64,000 nt of DNA from Haladaptatus sp. R4 (GCF_001625445.1 NZ_LWHG01000031.1:171803-235802), one strand, 5' to 3'. Shown: positions 35,645 through 45,041, numbered from the stretch's first letter. The notes: generated by a model from the sequence alone, not told the origin. Numbers and translations: made by a program.

Positions 35645-36057
35645 ACGTACCACACCCAAATCGTCACGTCGCCGTTCGCCGTCGTCACCGTGGAGTGGCC
35701 GACCGGAACGCCTGCCGGTTTCCGATACCCGACGGACCCGTACGGCGTTTCGACCCGGAACATGAGGTTGTCCGGGAGGATGCGGTCGACGCGATGTTCG
35801 AGCGCGCTTTTCTCGCGGCGGAACGATTTCGGCGAGTCGATAATCTCCGCCAGTCGCGTCGTTCCTTGGTGCCTCGGGGCGTCGTTCATGAGTACGTTTC
35901 CGGCGTCCTTCGCGTACATGTCCAGTTGCGTCCCTCTCGTGTGTGGCGCTGGAACGCCGAGCGCGAAGCCCATCGTAACGCCGAGGATGAGCACGACGCC
36001 GATTCCGGACTCCACGATGGAGAGGGAGAGTTGAGCGCGGGATTTTCGGTCACCCAT
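35641..36057 (-). CDS. Pilin-like protein (DUF7262-like)
   Basis: A 138-residue protein with a charged leader and a helix: KSRAQLSLSIVESGIGVVLI, LGVTMGFALG, then an exported domain ending NGDVTIWVWYV. The Q-L-S-L-S start of the helix and the Glu at about helix position 5-6 recall type IV pilins. It overlaps its upstream neighbour by 8 nt and its downstream neighbour by 4 nt, so it must be co-translated with them. Confidence 0.75.
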   Translation of the reverse strand: MGDRKSRAQLSLSIVESGIGVVLILGVTMGFALGVPAPHTRGTQLDMYAKDAGNVLMNDAPRHQGTTRLAEIIDSPKSFRREKSALEHRVDRILPDNLMFRVETPYGSVGYRKPAGVPVGHSTVTTANGDVTIWVWYV

Positions 36058-36766
36058 CGACGGTCACCGCCAGAATCGATTTCCGGGTTTCGGCCGGATA
36101 GTACGTCACACGGACGCTTCCCGTCGGGAGTGTTCCGTTCGTGTCGAACGTGAACCGCGTCGTCTCGAACCGGGAGAGCGACACGTGAAACTCCCCGTCG
36201 AGACCCGACTCGTTTCGGAGAACGACTCGCCCGTTCGCTCGAACGGTGCTCACCGTCGTCCCGTCCGGCGGGTGAACGACGAGCGTCGCGTTCGGCGTAC
36301 GCCGCGGCAGCGTGAACTGTGGATCACCTCCCGACAGCGGCGGTGTCCGCGTCGCCGCACTCCGATTCTCGACCAGCACGATACGGCGAATCGTCGTGCC
36401 GTCCGAGGGAGACCCGCGTTCCGCAAGAATCGTGTCCCCGAGCCTGATTCGAACGTCGTGATTCCCGAGGACGGGAAACAACGTCATCAGGCGGGTTGCG
36501 TTCAGATTCGCTACTTTCGTCCCGTCGAGGACGTTCGCCCGAATCGTCAGCGGACCGTCCGCGGACACGAACCGTTCGCTCGTCGCGACGGCGATTCGGC
36601 GCTTCGTCGGGGTCCTGTCCGCGCCGACCAACGCCCTATCGGCGATACCGACGCTCAATCCCGTCACCATCGTCAGGATGAGGAGGGCGACCGCCAGCGC
36701 GGGCAGGTTCATCTGCCCCCGCGGTCGTGGTCTCGGAGGTCGCTCGTCCGTCCCCTTCCGGTTCAT
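36050..36766 (-). CDS. Pilin-like protein (DUF7263-like)
   Basis: A 238-residue protein. A basic leader (RPPRPRPRGQ) precedes the helix MNLPALAVALLILTMVTGLS. The exported body is beta-rich with several N-x-S/T sequons (NAT, NRS, NES, NGT) and ends YYPAETRKSILAVTVDG. The arrangement is that of a minor pilin with a longer head. ATGA-coupled to the upstream gene. Confidence 0.75.
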   Translation of the reverse strand: MNRKGTDERPPRPRPRGQMNLPALAVALLILTMVTGLSVGIADRALVGADRTPTKRRIAVATSERFVSADGPLTIRANVLDGTKVANLNATRLMTLFPVLGNHDVRIRLGDTILAERGSPSDGTTIRRIVLVENRSAATRTPPLSGGDPQFTLPRRTPNATLVVHPPDGTTVSTVRANGRVVLRNESGLDGEFHVSLSRFETTRFTFDTNGTLPTGSVRVTYYPAETRKSILAVTVDG

Positions 36767-37290
36767 CGATTCGTCCCCCGTTTCCCGCGTTTCAGTTCCA
36801 CGATGAGACCGTCCGGTCCGCCGTGTACCGCGATGATGGCGGGGTCATAACTCGACCAGTGTCCGCGTACCGTCGCGACACGGGACGGAAGCGAGAGTCG
36901 CACGCTCGAATTCGAACCATCGTCCGAGCGGTGGAGCGTCAGCGTCCGTCCGTTCGCGCGGATGACGTACTCGTGGCCGTGAATCGTCTCCGGCAGGGAG
37001 ACACGCATTCGTACGTCGACGTTCGTCCCATCGGCGGGAACCGACTGCTGAACCCGTTCCGCCGTCTTCGAGAGGACACGGTCGCCGACTTCGTGGCCGA
37101 CGGCGGCCCTGTACTTCGGAACCGCGCCACTGTACAGCGTCGTCGTCAGCAGTCCGATGTACAGGACGACGAGTCCCGCTTCGAGTGCCTTGCCGATGAC
37201 GGGGCTAACGGCGCGGTCGTCACGGAACCGCCTGTCGGTTTCGCGGCTTCGATGTTTTTCGTTCGTTCTCCGTCTCCGAGCGTCCATCAT
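36763..37290 (-). CDS. Pilin-like protein (DUF7266-like)
   Basis: A 175-residue protein with the haloarchaeal pilin signature RAVSPVIGKALEAGLVVLYI, a class III signal peptide with the SPVIG motif at the cleavage site. The exported domain (VDVRMRVSLPETIHGHEYVI and YDPAIIAVHGGPDGLIVELK) is beta-rich. Two adjacent ATGs (37290 and 37287) are possible; 37290 overlaps the upstream stop in the operon's ATGA style. Confidence 0.78.
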   Translation of the reverse strand: MMDARRRRTNEKHRSRETDRRFRDDRAVSPVIGKALEAGLVVLYIGLLTTTLYSGAVPKYRAAVGHEVGDRVLSKTAERVQQSVPADGTNVDVRMRVSLPETIHGHEYVIRANGRTLTLHRSDDGSNSSVRLSLPSRVATVRGHWSSYDPAIIAVHGGPDGLIVELKRGKRGTNR

Positions 37291-38024
37291 TCGACCTCCG
37301 TTCGCATGTCGTGGACGACGAGATAGGCGAACCGTCGCCCCGGGTATTTCGCCACGACGCTTTGGATACCGTCGTCGTCTAAGTCCCGAACCGTCGTCGT
37401 GGCGTTCTGCCGCTCGAAGTAACGCCGCCACGCGCCGGGCGTCCTCGTCTCGATTGCGATTCGGTAAGTGCCGTTGCCGAGCGTCGTCCGGTTGTGCGTG
37501 ACGTTCGTGCGAACGAGTGCGGATTCTCCGCTCGTGGAGACGACGGTTTTCCTCGAAGCGTCGAGTTTCGGTGCGCCGACGACGAGGACACCACCGCGCC
37601 GCGAGGACGTTATCGGCGGGCGTGCGTACATCTGCCCGCCGTCGTTCGTCCCTCGGACGACCGCACCGGCCACGTACGTGACCCGCCTGTTTCCGCTCGT
37701 GAAAACGAGCGCATCGGTCTCAACTGTCCAAACAGTGCCGGAGTCGTCGAGGACTCGAAGCTCCCGGCTCTCGGTCGTCAGTCTGCCGTTCGAAAAGGAG
37801 ATCCGACCGCGATGGATTCCCGTGGTCTCGACGGGAGCGAGTGCGTGGCTCATGTCGTTTGCGACACGCGCCGAGTCCGCTGTCGCGGCGTTGCTTTGAA
37901 CGACCATCCCGACGCTGGCCGTCAGCGAAGCGAGCGAAAGCATGACGACGCCCAGGAGGAGCGCGACGCCGACGACGTTCGATTGGGCGCGAGTCGTGCG
38001 GTCCGGACGGGTTGTCGAGGTCAT
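37287..38024 (-). CDS. Pilin-like protein (DUF7289-like)
   Basis: A 245-residue protein starting MTSTTRPDRTTRAQSNVVGV, where the QSNVVGVALLLGVVMLSLAS helix is a class III signal plus polymerisation helix. The exported domain includes SFSNGRLTTESRELRVLDDS and ends YLVVHDMRTEVE. It is the largest pilin-like member after the 238-residue one and the first after the membrane platform gene, to which it is ATGA-coupled. Confidence 0.78.
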   Translation of the reverse strand: MTSTTRPDRTTRAQSNVVGVALLLGVVMLSLASLTASVGMVVQSNAATADSARVANDMSHALAPVETTGIHRGRISFSNGRLTTESRELRVLDDSGTVWTVETDALVFTSGNRRVTYVAGAVVRGTNDGGQMYARPPITSSRRGGVLVVGAPKLDASRKTVVSTSGESALVRTNVTHNRTTLGNGTYRIAIETRTPGAWRRYFERQNATTTVRDLDDDGIQSVVAKYPGRRFAYLVVHDMRTEVE

Positions 38025-39958
38025 ACCATTCCCGCCCCTGCGAAGACGAAGTACGCGATCGCGACGAGTGCGGCCGAGTGAAGCAGTGCTTCGTAGAACC
38101 CGCGGCTCGCGTAGCCCGCGAACCAGCCACACGCGAGCATGGTCGCTTGGGTGACGACGTAAAACCGATATCGGTCGCGGGTCGGTTGCACCGCGTTCGG
38201 GTCGAGCGCGAATCCGGCGTTCGACGAGGAGACCGTCGATAGCTGTGCGAAACTGTCGAGGACGTACGTGTTCACGGCGACCATGATACCGACGACGAGC
38301 AGTGCCGTCGTCCACCCGACCACGACGTACACGAGCATGTTCGAACGCAGCGACTTCTTCTGGTGGTACAGCCGCCCGATTTCGACCTGTAGCGTGTCGA
38401 AGACGGTTTCGGTATCCCCGCCGACATCCAGGGTTCCGGTGACGAGACCGATGGTTTGGTCGGCGAGCGGCGTTCCAACTTCGTCGACGAATCGGGTGAG
38501 GGCATCGCGTCGGAGGTCACCTTCGCGGCTGGTGAGGTTCGCACTGAACGCGAGGTCATTGACGTTCGGTTGAAGCGCGCCGAGATCCACGTCGCGGGCG
38601 ACGCGCTCGACGGCGGTCGAGAACGGTCGCCCGAGACTGACGTGGCTCGACACGGCGTGGACGAAATCCTTTATTTCCCGATCTTTCGCGTCGTCACGGC
38701 GCGAGCGCCGTACCGACACCAACCCGACCGGAAGGGCGAACGCGACGTACGAGAGCAGGACGACGTTGGTCGGCGTGTAGCCGAGGGAGAGGAGAAGCGT
38801 TCCGACGACGACCGCCGCCGGACCGAACGCGACGATGGTATTTGCGGGATTGATGAACACCGTCCGCAAGAAATCGGTGACGTCCCCCGACCGTGCGTGA
38901 CCTGGCGGGGATTGGTCCACGGGGCGGAGCGACGACACCATCACCGCAGCACCGGCACCGATAACGAGGATGAACGCCCCGCTCCCGTAGATGATGAACG
39001 CACGAACCGAGAGCGCACCGAACGGTGCCGGTGCGGGTGCCGCCAACCCCGGCGCGAGGACGCTCATCACGGTCAACACGATGACGAGCAACGCCGGAAT
39101 GACGAGCAGGACGATGAACATCTCCGCCAGCAGTTCGAGGAAATCCTGTGCCTGTTCGTGAGAGCGGGACTGACTGTGGCTCAACATCCGCCCCTCCATC
39201 TGGAGATACTGCTCCAGCGTGTCGGGACCCTGTTCGGCGTGTTCGCGGAATTTGAGCAGAAACGGCGCGAGCACGTCCCGCGATGGCGTGTCGCGGGCGA
39301 CGATTCGCAAGCCGTCATCGACGCTCCCGGTCAGGGCGGCCTTGTTCAACACCTTTCGGAACGCGACCGCGGTTTCGCCGTAGGACTCCTCCCGGTCGGC
39401 GACCTTCCGAAGCATCGCGATCAGATCGTCGCTCCCCGACGAAAGTGCGCGGAGATAGCGTACCGCGCCGGGGAGCGTCCGTTCGATGTTCGACCGACGT
39501 GCACTCGCCGCCCAGCCGAGATACAATCCGCCGAACCACACCGTCGTCCGTTTTCCGACCGTCGCACAGACGACGGCGAGTATCGCTGCGGCGTCCACGC
39601 GGGACACGGACGGAATAGTGAGTTTCTCCAACACCGGTACGCCGCCGTGAAAGAACGACACGAGATGTGCGAGGACGGACGGAGGGATTGCGAGTATCAA
39701 TACCCCCGTCCACGCGAACAGCGCCAGAAAGACGACCCACGAGAGACCGTAGGTCCGTGAGAGAAACACGTCGAAACTGGCGTTCACGTCCGTCGCGCGG
39801 TACCGCTTTCGGTCCCGGTCGTGTCGCCTGTGATCGGCGTGGCGCGAGAACAGCGCGTACAGCGCGCGGTCGAGGATGCCGAGGGAAGAGCCAGAGCCAA
39901 TGGAGTTTCCCATGCCGTTCCCGTTCGCCGTCGTGTTCGGGGACTCTGTGAGACTCAT
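38021..39958 (-). CDS. pilC: Archaeal type IV pilus membrane platform protein PilC (TadC/GspF family)
   Basis: A 645-residue integral membrane protein with two T2SSF (GspF) domains, one about residues 180-320 (LRALSSGSDDLIAMLRKVAD) and one about 470-600 (FVHAVSSHVSLGRPFSTAVE), separated and flanked by membrane helices. This is the archaeal, duplicated form that anchors the assembly ATPase and drives pilin extraction. The first 40 residues are Gly/Asn/Ser-rich. The ATG at 39958 overlaps the ATPase stop (ATGA). A much longer open frame continues upstream, but it is a shadow of the ATPase gene. Confidence 0.9.
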   Translation of the reverse strand: MSLTESPNTTANGNGMGNSIGSGSSLGILDRALYALFSRHADHRRHDRDRKRYRATDVNASFDVFLSRTYGLSWVVFLALFAWTGVLILAIPPSVLAHLVSFFHGGVPVLEKLTIPSVSRVDAAAILAVVCATVGKRTTVWFGGLYLGWAASARRSNIERTLPGAVRYLRALSSGSDDLIAMLRKVADREESYGETAVAFRKVLNKAALTGSVDDGLRIVARDTPSRDVLAPFLLKFREHAEQGPDTLEQYLQMEGRMLSHSQSRSHEQAQDFLELLAEMFIVLLVIPALLVIVLTVMSVLAPGLAAPAPAPFGALSVRAFIIYGSGAFILVIGAGAAVMVSSLRPVDQSPPGHARSGDVTDFLRTVFINPANTIVAFGPAAVVVGTLLLSLGYTPTNVVLLSYVAFALPVGLVSVRRSRRDDAKDREIKDFVHAVSSHVSLGRPFSTAVERVARDVDLGALQPNVNDLAFSANLTSREGDLRRDALTRFVDEVGTPLADQTIGLVTGTLDVGGDTETVFDTLQVEIGRLYHQKKSLRSNMLVYVVVGWTTALLVVGIMVAVNTYVLDSFAQLSTVSSSNAGFALDPNAVQPTRDRYRFYVVTQATMLACGWFAGYASRGFYEALLHSAALVAIAYFVFAGAGMV

Positions 39959-42168
39959 CCGCTCACCTCCCTCGAAACCCGCTCCACCGTCGCCGCCTCG
40001 TTGTTCTGGAGGTCGGCGAGGAACGAGAACAACTCGTCGAAGTCGGTCATCCCCTCGCGCTCCAGATACTGCACGTAGTGGTGTTTGCGGTGGAACTCCG
40101 TCTCGACCTCCTCCACGCTTCTGTCGGTGCGGTGGGCGAGTCGGTCGAAGAACTGAAAGCCGATTTCGTGGTCGTCGTCGCCGAGTCGCGGATGGTCGTA
40201 CTTCGTGTGGAACGTCCCTTCGTGGTCGCGCCACGCGACCGTGTTCCAGTGAATCGTCGTGCCGTCCTTTCGAATCGTTCCACAGCGACCGTCCAACTCG
40301 GCCAGTTCGTCTTTGTTCACGAGTTCGATGACCTCGCCGACGTAGCGCTCGCCGTTGACGTTTCGCGGGAAGACGACGAGGTCTATCTCCCGGAGCAGAT
40401 ACGACGAGAGCCCCTGTTCGACCACGCGGTTGACGAGCTTCTCGATGTTTTCCGCGTGCGTGGTGCCCAGGAGTCCGTGTCCCGTGTTGAGCGATTCGGC
40501 GAACGTCTGGAAGGAAGCGGGGGTGTTGATTTCGGCGATGACCTCGACGTCCGGGTTCAGGTAGTTGCACTCGGTCATCAGGTCGGCCATCGTCACCCGC
40601 TTGTAGTCGTTTTCGTGGTCGCGGGTGGTGAGCGAGACGCCGGTTTCGTGTGGCAGACGAACCTCCCGTGACCCCTCGTCGATACTGATGGGACGGTCGC
40701 GGTACGGGATGAACGGCATGTGCGCGTTCATCAGCGTCGTCTTGCCGACGCCGGTTTGGCCCGAAAACAGCGCGACGCCGTGGTGCTCGTACAGTTGCCA
40801 GAGCAAGGTGACGATTTCGGTGGAGATGCTTTCGGTGTTCAGCAGGTCGACCGGCGTCATCGTATCGGGTGCCTGTTTTCGGATCGAGATGTGCGGCCCG
40901 CCCTCGCTGATGACCGGCAGGGCGACGGCACAACGGATCGTCTCCTCGTCGGCCACACCGTCGGGGGACAGGTTGACCTTCGCACTGGGGTTGCTGGCGT
41001 TGAGTTCGACACCATCGGAAGCGGCCATCTGGGTGACGACGTTGACGAACGCCGACTCGTCCTCGAACGAGAGGTTCGTCGGGATGCGCTCGCCGTGGCC
41101 GATGGCGTGACCGCGGGGAATCACTTTGATCCGTTCCCCGACCTCGTTCGCCTCGATGTCTTCGAGCAACCCGTCACGGATGGGAATCGTGAGTTTGCCG
41201 TGTCCGACGTAATCCCGAAGGACGTAGTACACGAGGTCCGAGAGACGGTCGTCCGAAAAGCGATGGTCCACGGGCGGAACGGCGAGGTCGTACTCCGCGA
41301 GCGCCGTCCGGACGCGATACTTCGCCGCGTCGAACCACGCGCGGGTGTTTCGGGCGGTGAGTCGCCGCGAGAGGAACTGTTTCGCGCGTTCGCGGACGAA
41401 CGCCGCTCGGTCGTCCACGATGTCGCCGACGTGGGTCTCCCAGATTCGGTCCTTACACTCCGTGATGAGTCTGTCGTCGTCCGGCAGGAGGTTGGGTTCG
41501 AGGACTGCGTACTTCGTCGCAAAGGAGTCCGTTCCGAGCAGGTGTTCCTGATAGACGACGACCGGGATACGAAATCCCTCGAAATCGACGGTGTGCGTCT
41601 CGATACGCTCGCTGGCGAAGCGCGCGAGGTAGTCGGCGTCTGCCGGAAGGTCGGTATCCGCGGGTGCGTAGTTCTCGGTGTGAACGACGAGATGGTCGCC
41701 CGCGGCGTCGGCGACCTCGATCTGTTCGTCCAGCGCGAGAGGGGTGAGTCGCCCGAGACAGAGCAGCTCGGCGAGCGCGTGATACTCCACGCGCCGCCGG
41801 GAATCGGGCGAGAGGTCGGTCAGACGGTCGATGGCGCGCCGGTACTTCGGTTCGAACCCGTGTTCCACACACTCCACGGCACCTTCGCGCGTGAGCGGTC
41901 GGCGGAGGTTCGCGGTGGCGAAATACTCCCGAATTCGGGTGATCGCTTCCTCGTCGGCGGCACTGAGCGTGGGCGTTCGAACGTCGTATCGAAAGCCATT
42001 CTCGGTTTCTCGAACCGTCGCGACGACGCCGGGATGGAGTTCGCGTTGGTCGCGCACGTCCGGTGCGTACCAGGCGTTCGGGTCGTCCGGTGGAATCGGT
42101 GGGGGAACCGTCCCGGTATCAGACGTGGCAGGTGTGTCAGAACGCGGTGAAATATTCATCCCAGACAT
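39955..42168 (-). CDS. pilB: Archaeal type IV pilus assembly ATPase PilB (TadA/GspE family)
   Basis: A 737-residue hexameric-type secretion ATPase, first gene of the operon. Walker A is FSGQTGVGKTTLMN (around residue 470). The Asp box and Walker B region follow in PISIDEGSREVRLPHE and DVEVIAEINTPASF, and the His box in LGTTHAENIEKLVNR. About 250 N-terminal residues form the variable N-domain, and the last 100 residues are a helical extension (FFDRLAHRTDRSVEEVETEF) typical of haloarchaeal PilB. The upstream region is AT-rich with a TTTAAAT element 35-41 nt before the start on the minus strand. Confidence 0.92.
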   Translation of the reverse strand: MSGMNISPRSDTPATSDTGTVPPPIPPDDPNAWYAPDVRDQRELHPGVVATVRETENGFRYDVRTPTLSAADEEAITRIREYFATANLRRPLTREGAVECVEHGFEPKYRRAIDRLTDLSPDSRRRVEYHALAELLCLGRLTPLALDEQIEVADAAGDHLVVHTENYAPADTDLPADADYLARFASERIETHTVDFEGFRIPVVVYQEHLLGTDSFATKYAVLEPNLLPDDDRLITECKDRIWETHVGDIVDDRAAFVRERAKQFLSRRLTARNTRAWFDAAKYRVRTALAEYDLAVPPVDHRFSDDRLSDLVYYVLRDYVGHGKLTIPIRDGLLEDIEANEVGERIKVIPRGHAIGHGERIPTNLSFEDESAFVNVVTQMAASDGVELNASNPSAKVNLSPDGVADEETIRCAVALPVISEGGPHISIRKQAPDTMTPVDLLNTESISTEIVTLLWQLYEHHGVALFSGQTGVGKTTLMNAHMPFIPYRDRPISIDEGSREVRLPHETGVSLTTRDHENDYKRVTMADLMTECNYLNPDVEVIAEINTPASFQTFAESLNTGHGLLGTTHAENIEKLVNRVVEQGLSSYLLREIDLVVFPRNVNGERYVGEVIELVNKDELAELDGRCGTIRKDGTTIHWNTVAWRDHEGTFHTKYDHPRLGDDDHEIGFQFFDRLAHRTDRSVEEVETEFHRKHHYVQYLEREGMTDFDELFSFLADLQNNEAATVERVSREVSG

Positions 42169-42339
42169 GTCGTTATGAGAATGTTTGGTTCACTATTCTG
42201 ATTTAAACCTTTGGAAAATTTCGGATTATATATTATTTTTTGACGTGAATATTTCGGACCGTCTACCGTAGACAGTCCGTTCGAGACGGATCAGAAGACA
42301 CCGAAAGGAATAGACGCCTGCCGTGAGTGGGTTCGACGT

Positions 42340-43059
42340 ATGCGTTTGGCACGGATTCGTACCGCGGACGGGGTGTTGACCGGCGAATACGAGGACGGGA
42401 CGGTGGACGCTGGCACAGAGTCGTACGTCGTCGGTGACGACGCCGAACTGCTCGCTCCCTGCGAACCGTCGGCACTGTACTGCGTCGGGCGGAACTACGC
42501 GGCGACGAACGAACAGATGGACTACGACCGGCCCGAACGTCCCGACTGGTTCATCAAGCCGCCCGTCTCGGTTCGTCCACACGGAGCGGAATTACCGTAC
42601 CCCGACTGGACGAGCGAACTGACCTACGCCGGGGAACTCGCGGCCGTTATCGACGACCGATGCACGGACCTCGATGTCGACGACGTGGACGACGCGGTTC
42701 GCGGATACACGATACTCAACGACCTCGACGCACTCGATCAGGACGGCCGAACCGCCCGGAAAGCGTTCGACGGGTCCGGGCCGTTGGGTCCGTGGATCGA
42801 GACGGAGTTGGACCCGACGGACGTCGAGATGACGACGCACGTCGGCGGCGAACTTCGGCAGGAGGCGAACACCTCGGAGATGCTGTTTTCCGCGCGCGAA
42901 GTCGTCGCGTTCCTCTCGAAACGGTACACGTTCCAACCGGGCGACGTCGTCTCCTTCGGCAGTCCCGCCAACCCCGGTCTCGTTCGTCCCGGCGAGGCGG
43001 TCGAAATCCGATACGACGGTATCGGAACGCTCGAAAACAGGATCATCGACGCGGATTGA
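42340..43059 (+). CDS. Fumarylacetoacetate hydrolase family protein
   Basis: A 239-residue FAH-fold protein. Family features are YCVGRNYAATNEQMDYDRPE, WFIKPPVSVRPHGAELPYP, YTILNDLDALDQDG with the conserved Asp, KAFDGSGPLGPWIETEL, and QPGDVVSFGSPANPGLVRPG. Members hydrolyse or isomerise C-C bonds in aromatic or keto-acid degradation. In the usual E-x-E metal motif the first Glu seems to be Ala (TYAGELAAVI), so metal binding may be altered. The next gene downstream, an acyl-CoA ligase, is not overlapped. Confidence 0.88.
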   Translation: MRLARIRTADGVLTGEYEDGTVDAGTESYVVGDDAELLAPCEPSALYCVGRNYAATNEQMDYDRPERPDWFIKPPVSVRPHGAELPYPDWTSELTYAGELAAVIDDRCTDLDVDDVDDAVRGYTILNDLDALDQDGRTARKAFDGSGPLGPWIETELDPTDVEMTTHVGGELRQEANTSEMLFSAREVVAFLSKRYTFQPGDVVSFGSPANPGLVRPGEAVEIRYDGIGTLENRIIDAD

Positions 43060-43152
43060 TCGTGGAAACCGGCGTCGGGGTCGTCGTCCATCCACTCTCT
43101 TTTCGGTGAGCGATTGTGCGGGGAAGGAACTCTCAAACCACCAGCGTGCGGA

Positions 43153-43160
43153 TATTTATT
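43153..43160 (+). promoter_or_regulatory. TATA element for the acyl-CoA ligase
   Basis: TATTTATT centred 28 nt before the ATG at 43185, the leaderless spacing. It argues against the in-frame start at 43116. Confidence 0.55.
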
Positions 43161-43184
43161 ATTCGTGCGAATGAAACTCGGTAT

Positions 43185-44726
43185 ATGCACCCGACCGTGG
43201 GAGATACTCTCTCCCTCACTGCCGAGAAGTACCCGGAACGCACCGCACTGGTGTACCCGCGAAAGGACCAGACCTGGAGCTATCGGGAGTTCGACGAGAA
43301 CGTGAACCGACTCGCCAACGCGCTCTCCGAGCGTGGTGTCGGAAAAGGTGACCGCGTCTCGACGCTCCTGTTCAACACCAGCGAGATGGTGCTCACGATG
43401 TACGCCGCCTCGAAACTCGGCGCGGCGTTCAATCCCTTGAACTTCCGCCTGCCTGCCGGAGAAGTGACGTACATCCTGAACGACGCCGAGAGTTCGGTAC
43501 TCGTGTACGAAGACGCGGTGGCGGACGTGGTAGCGGCGGCCAGGGACGACCTCGAAACGGTCGAGGAGTTCGTCCACGTGGACGATTCGAGTGCGGACAC
43601 GTATTTCTACGACCTGCTAGCGGACCAATCGACGGTCGCGCCGAGCGTGGACGTGTCACAGGACGACGACTACATCGTCATGTACACCAGCGGGACCACC
43701 GGGCGGCCGAAAGGCGTGGTTCACGCCCACCGGGACATGATCGAACACAGCATGTCCGTGCTCGTGGACCAGCAACTGACCCGGGACGACGTCGGCCTCT
43801 CGGCGGCACCGCTCTATCACTCGGCGGAACTCCACGTCTTCCTCATCCCACGGATTCACGTGGGAGCGGCGACCGTCATCCAGCACTCCTTCGATCCGGA
43901 GTTGGCGCTCTCGATGCTCGCGGAACACGACGTGACGGTTCTGTTCGGTGCGCCGACGATGTGGCTCGCGATGCTCCAGGCGGACCCGGAATCCTACGAC
44001 CTCTCCGCGCTCCGACTGGGCGGGTACGGTGGTGCGAGCATGGCACCGGCGACCGTCCGCGACATCCACGAACGAATCGGCTGTGACCTCCTCCAGTACT
44101 ACGGAATGACCGAACTCGGTCCGGCGGTCACGGTGCTCTATCCGGACGAGCAACTGGAGAAGGCGGGAAGCGCCGGAATTCCGATCCTCAATCACGACGT
44201 CCGCATCGCCAGACTCGACGAAGACGGGAACGCGCTCGCGCCGGACGAGGAAGCATCGCCCGGAACCGTCGGCGAAATCATCGTGCAGGGTCCGGCGTTG
44301 ATGCGGGGATATTGGAAGAGTCCCGAGAAAACCGACGCGGCGATCCGTGACGGATGGTACTACTCCGGCGACCTCGGCTACGCCGACGAGGACGGCTACG
44401 TCTGGGTCAAAGACCGTGCGGACAACATGATCATCAGCGGTGGGGAGAACATCTATCCGCGAGAGGTCGAAGACACGCTCCTCGAACACGCCGACGTGTT
44501 CGAGGCGGCGGTCGTCGGCGTCCCCGACGACGAGTGGGGCGAGAAAGTGGTCGCGTACGTCGCCGCCGAATCGGGGACGACCGCGGAAACGCTCGATTCG
44601 TTCCTCCTCCGGAGCGACGACCTCGCGGATTTCAAGCGCCCGCGGGAGTACGCCTTCGTCGACGAACTCCCGAAGACGCCCAGCGGGAAGATTCAGAAGT
44701 TCGAACTCCGCGAGGAGGACGTGTAA
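43185..44726 (+). CDS. Acyl-CoA ligase (AMP-dependent synthetase)
   Basis: A 513-residue class I adenylating enzyme activating a carboxylic acid to its CoA thioester. The P-loop-like motif is YIVMYTSGTTGRPKGVVHAH, the A5 motif YYGMTELGPAVTVL, the A7/A8 region YYSGDLGYADEDGYVWVKDR and then NMIISGGENIYPREVE, and the catalytic Lys motif LPKTPSGKIQK near the C-terminus. Overall style is the medium/long-chain fatty acid or feruloyl/benzoate-type branch. Start MHPTVGDTLSLTAEKYPERT supported by the TATA element. It probably works in fatty or aromatic acid breakdown with the neighbouring FAH protein, though this is only suggested by proximity. Confidence 0.92.
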   Translation: MHPTVGDTLSLTAEKYPERTALVYPRKDQTWSYREFDENVNRLANALSERGVGKGDRVSTLLFNTSEMVLTMYAASKLGAAFNPLNFRLPAGEVTYILNDAESSVLVYEDAVADVVAAARDDLETVEEFVHVDDSSADTYFYDLLADQSTVAPSVDVSQDDDYIVMYTSGTTGRPKGVVHAHRDMIEHSMSVLVDQQLTRDDVGLSAAPLYHSAELHVFLIPRIHVGAATVIQHSFDPELALSMLAEHDVTVLFGAPTMWLAMLQADPESYDLSALRLGGYGGASMAPATVRDIHERIGCDLLQYYGMTELGPAVTVLYPDEQLEKAGSAGIPILNHDVRIARLDEDGNALAPDEEASPGTVGEIIVQGPALMRGYWKSPEKTDAAIRDGWYYSGDLGYADEDGYVWVKDRADNMIISGGENIYPREVEDTLLEHADVFEAAVVGVPDDEWGEKVVAYVAAESGTTAETLDSFLLRSDDLADFKRPREYAFVDELPKTPSGKIQKFELREEDV

Positions 44727-45041
44727 GGGTGGAGCGAGCCATCACCACGGCCACGGTTCTCCGTTCTTCCCTCTGTTCGAATTCAAAACATTCTCCGACC
44801 GACTGTTGTTTTTATCGAAAAAAGAGTTATATCATAATACCTCGTCGGAGTTCGTGACTGCGGTTCGCCGTTCCACCCTGTCAGCCATCTATATAGTAGT
44901 ATTATCCCGGTATTACTACTATTGGCGGAAATTGTCCGAATAGTGGTACCAATAGCGCTCCGTTCGGGTATGACTCGAACGGTGGTAATATGAACGCCTA
45001 TTATAAGCGGTTTTTATGTCCCATCGGCCTCCTCCGAGTGA
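44727..45041. promoter_or_regulatory. pst operon regulatory region with two palindromes and a TATA box
   Basis: A 315-bp AT-rich region. A 30-bp imperfect palindrome (44893-44922) has arms ATAGTAGTA and TACTACTAT, extended inward with one mismatch. A second palindrome (44960-44982) has arms CCGTTCG and CGAACGG with a 9-nt spacer. A TATA box TATTATAA (44999-45006) lies 36-43 nt before the pstS ATG, implying a short leader. The two palindrome centres are about 63 bp apart, near six helical turns. These are good candidates for phosphate-responsive sites. Confidence 0.6.

Noticed and set aside
39959..40933. N-terminal extension of PilC to a 970-residue protein
   Set aside because: The added sequence is Arg-rich, read through the PilB gene in another frame; the true ATG at 39958 overlaps the PilB stop in the ATGA style of the operon.
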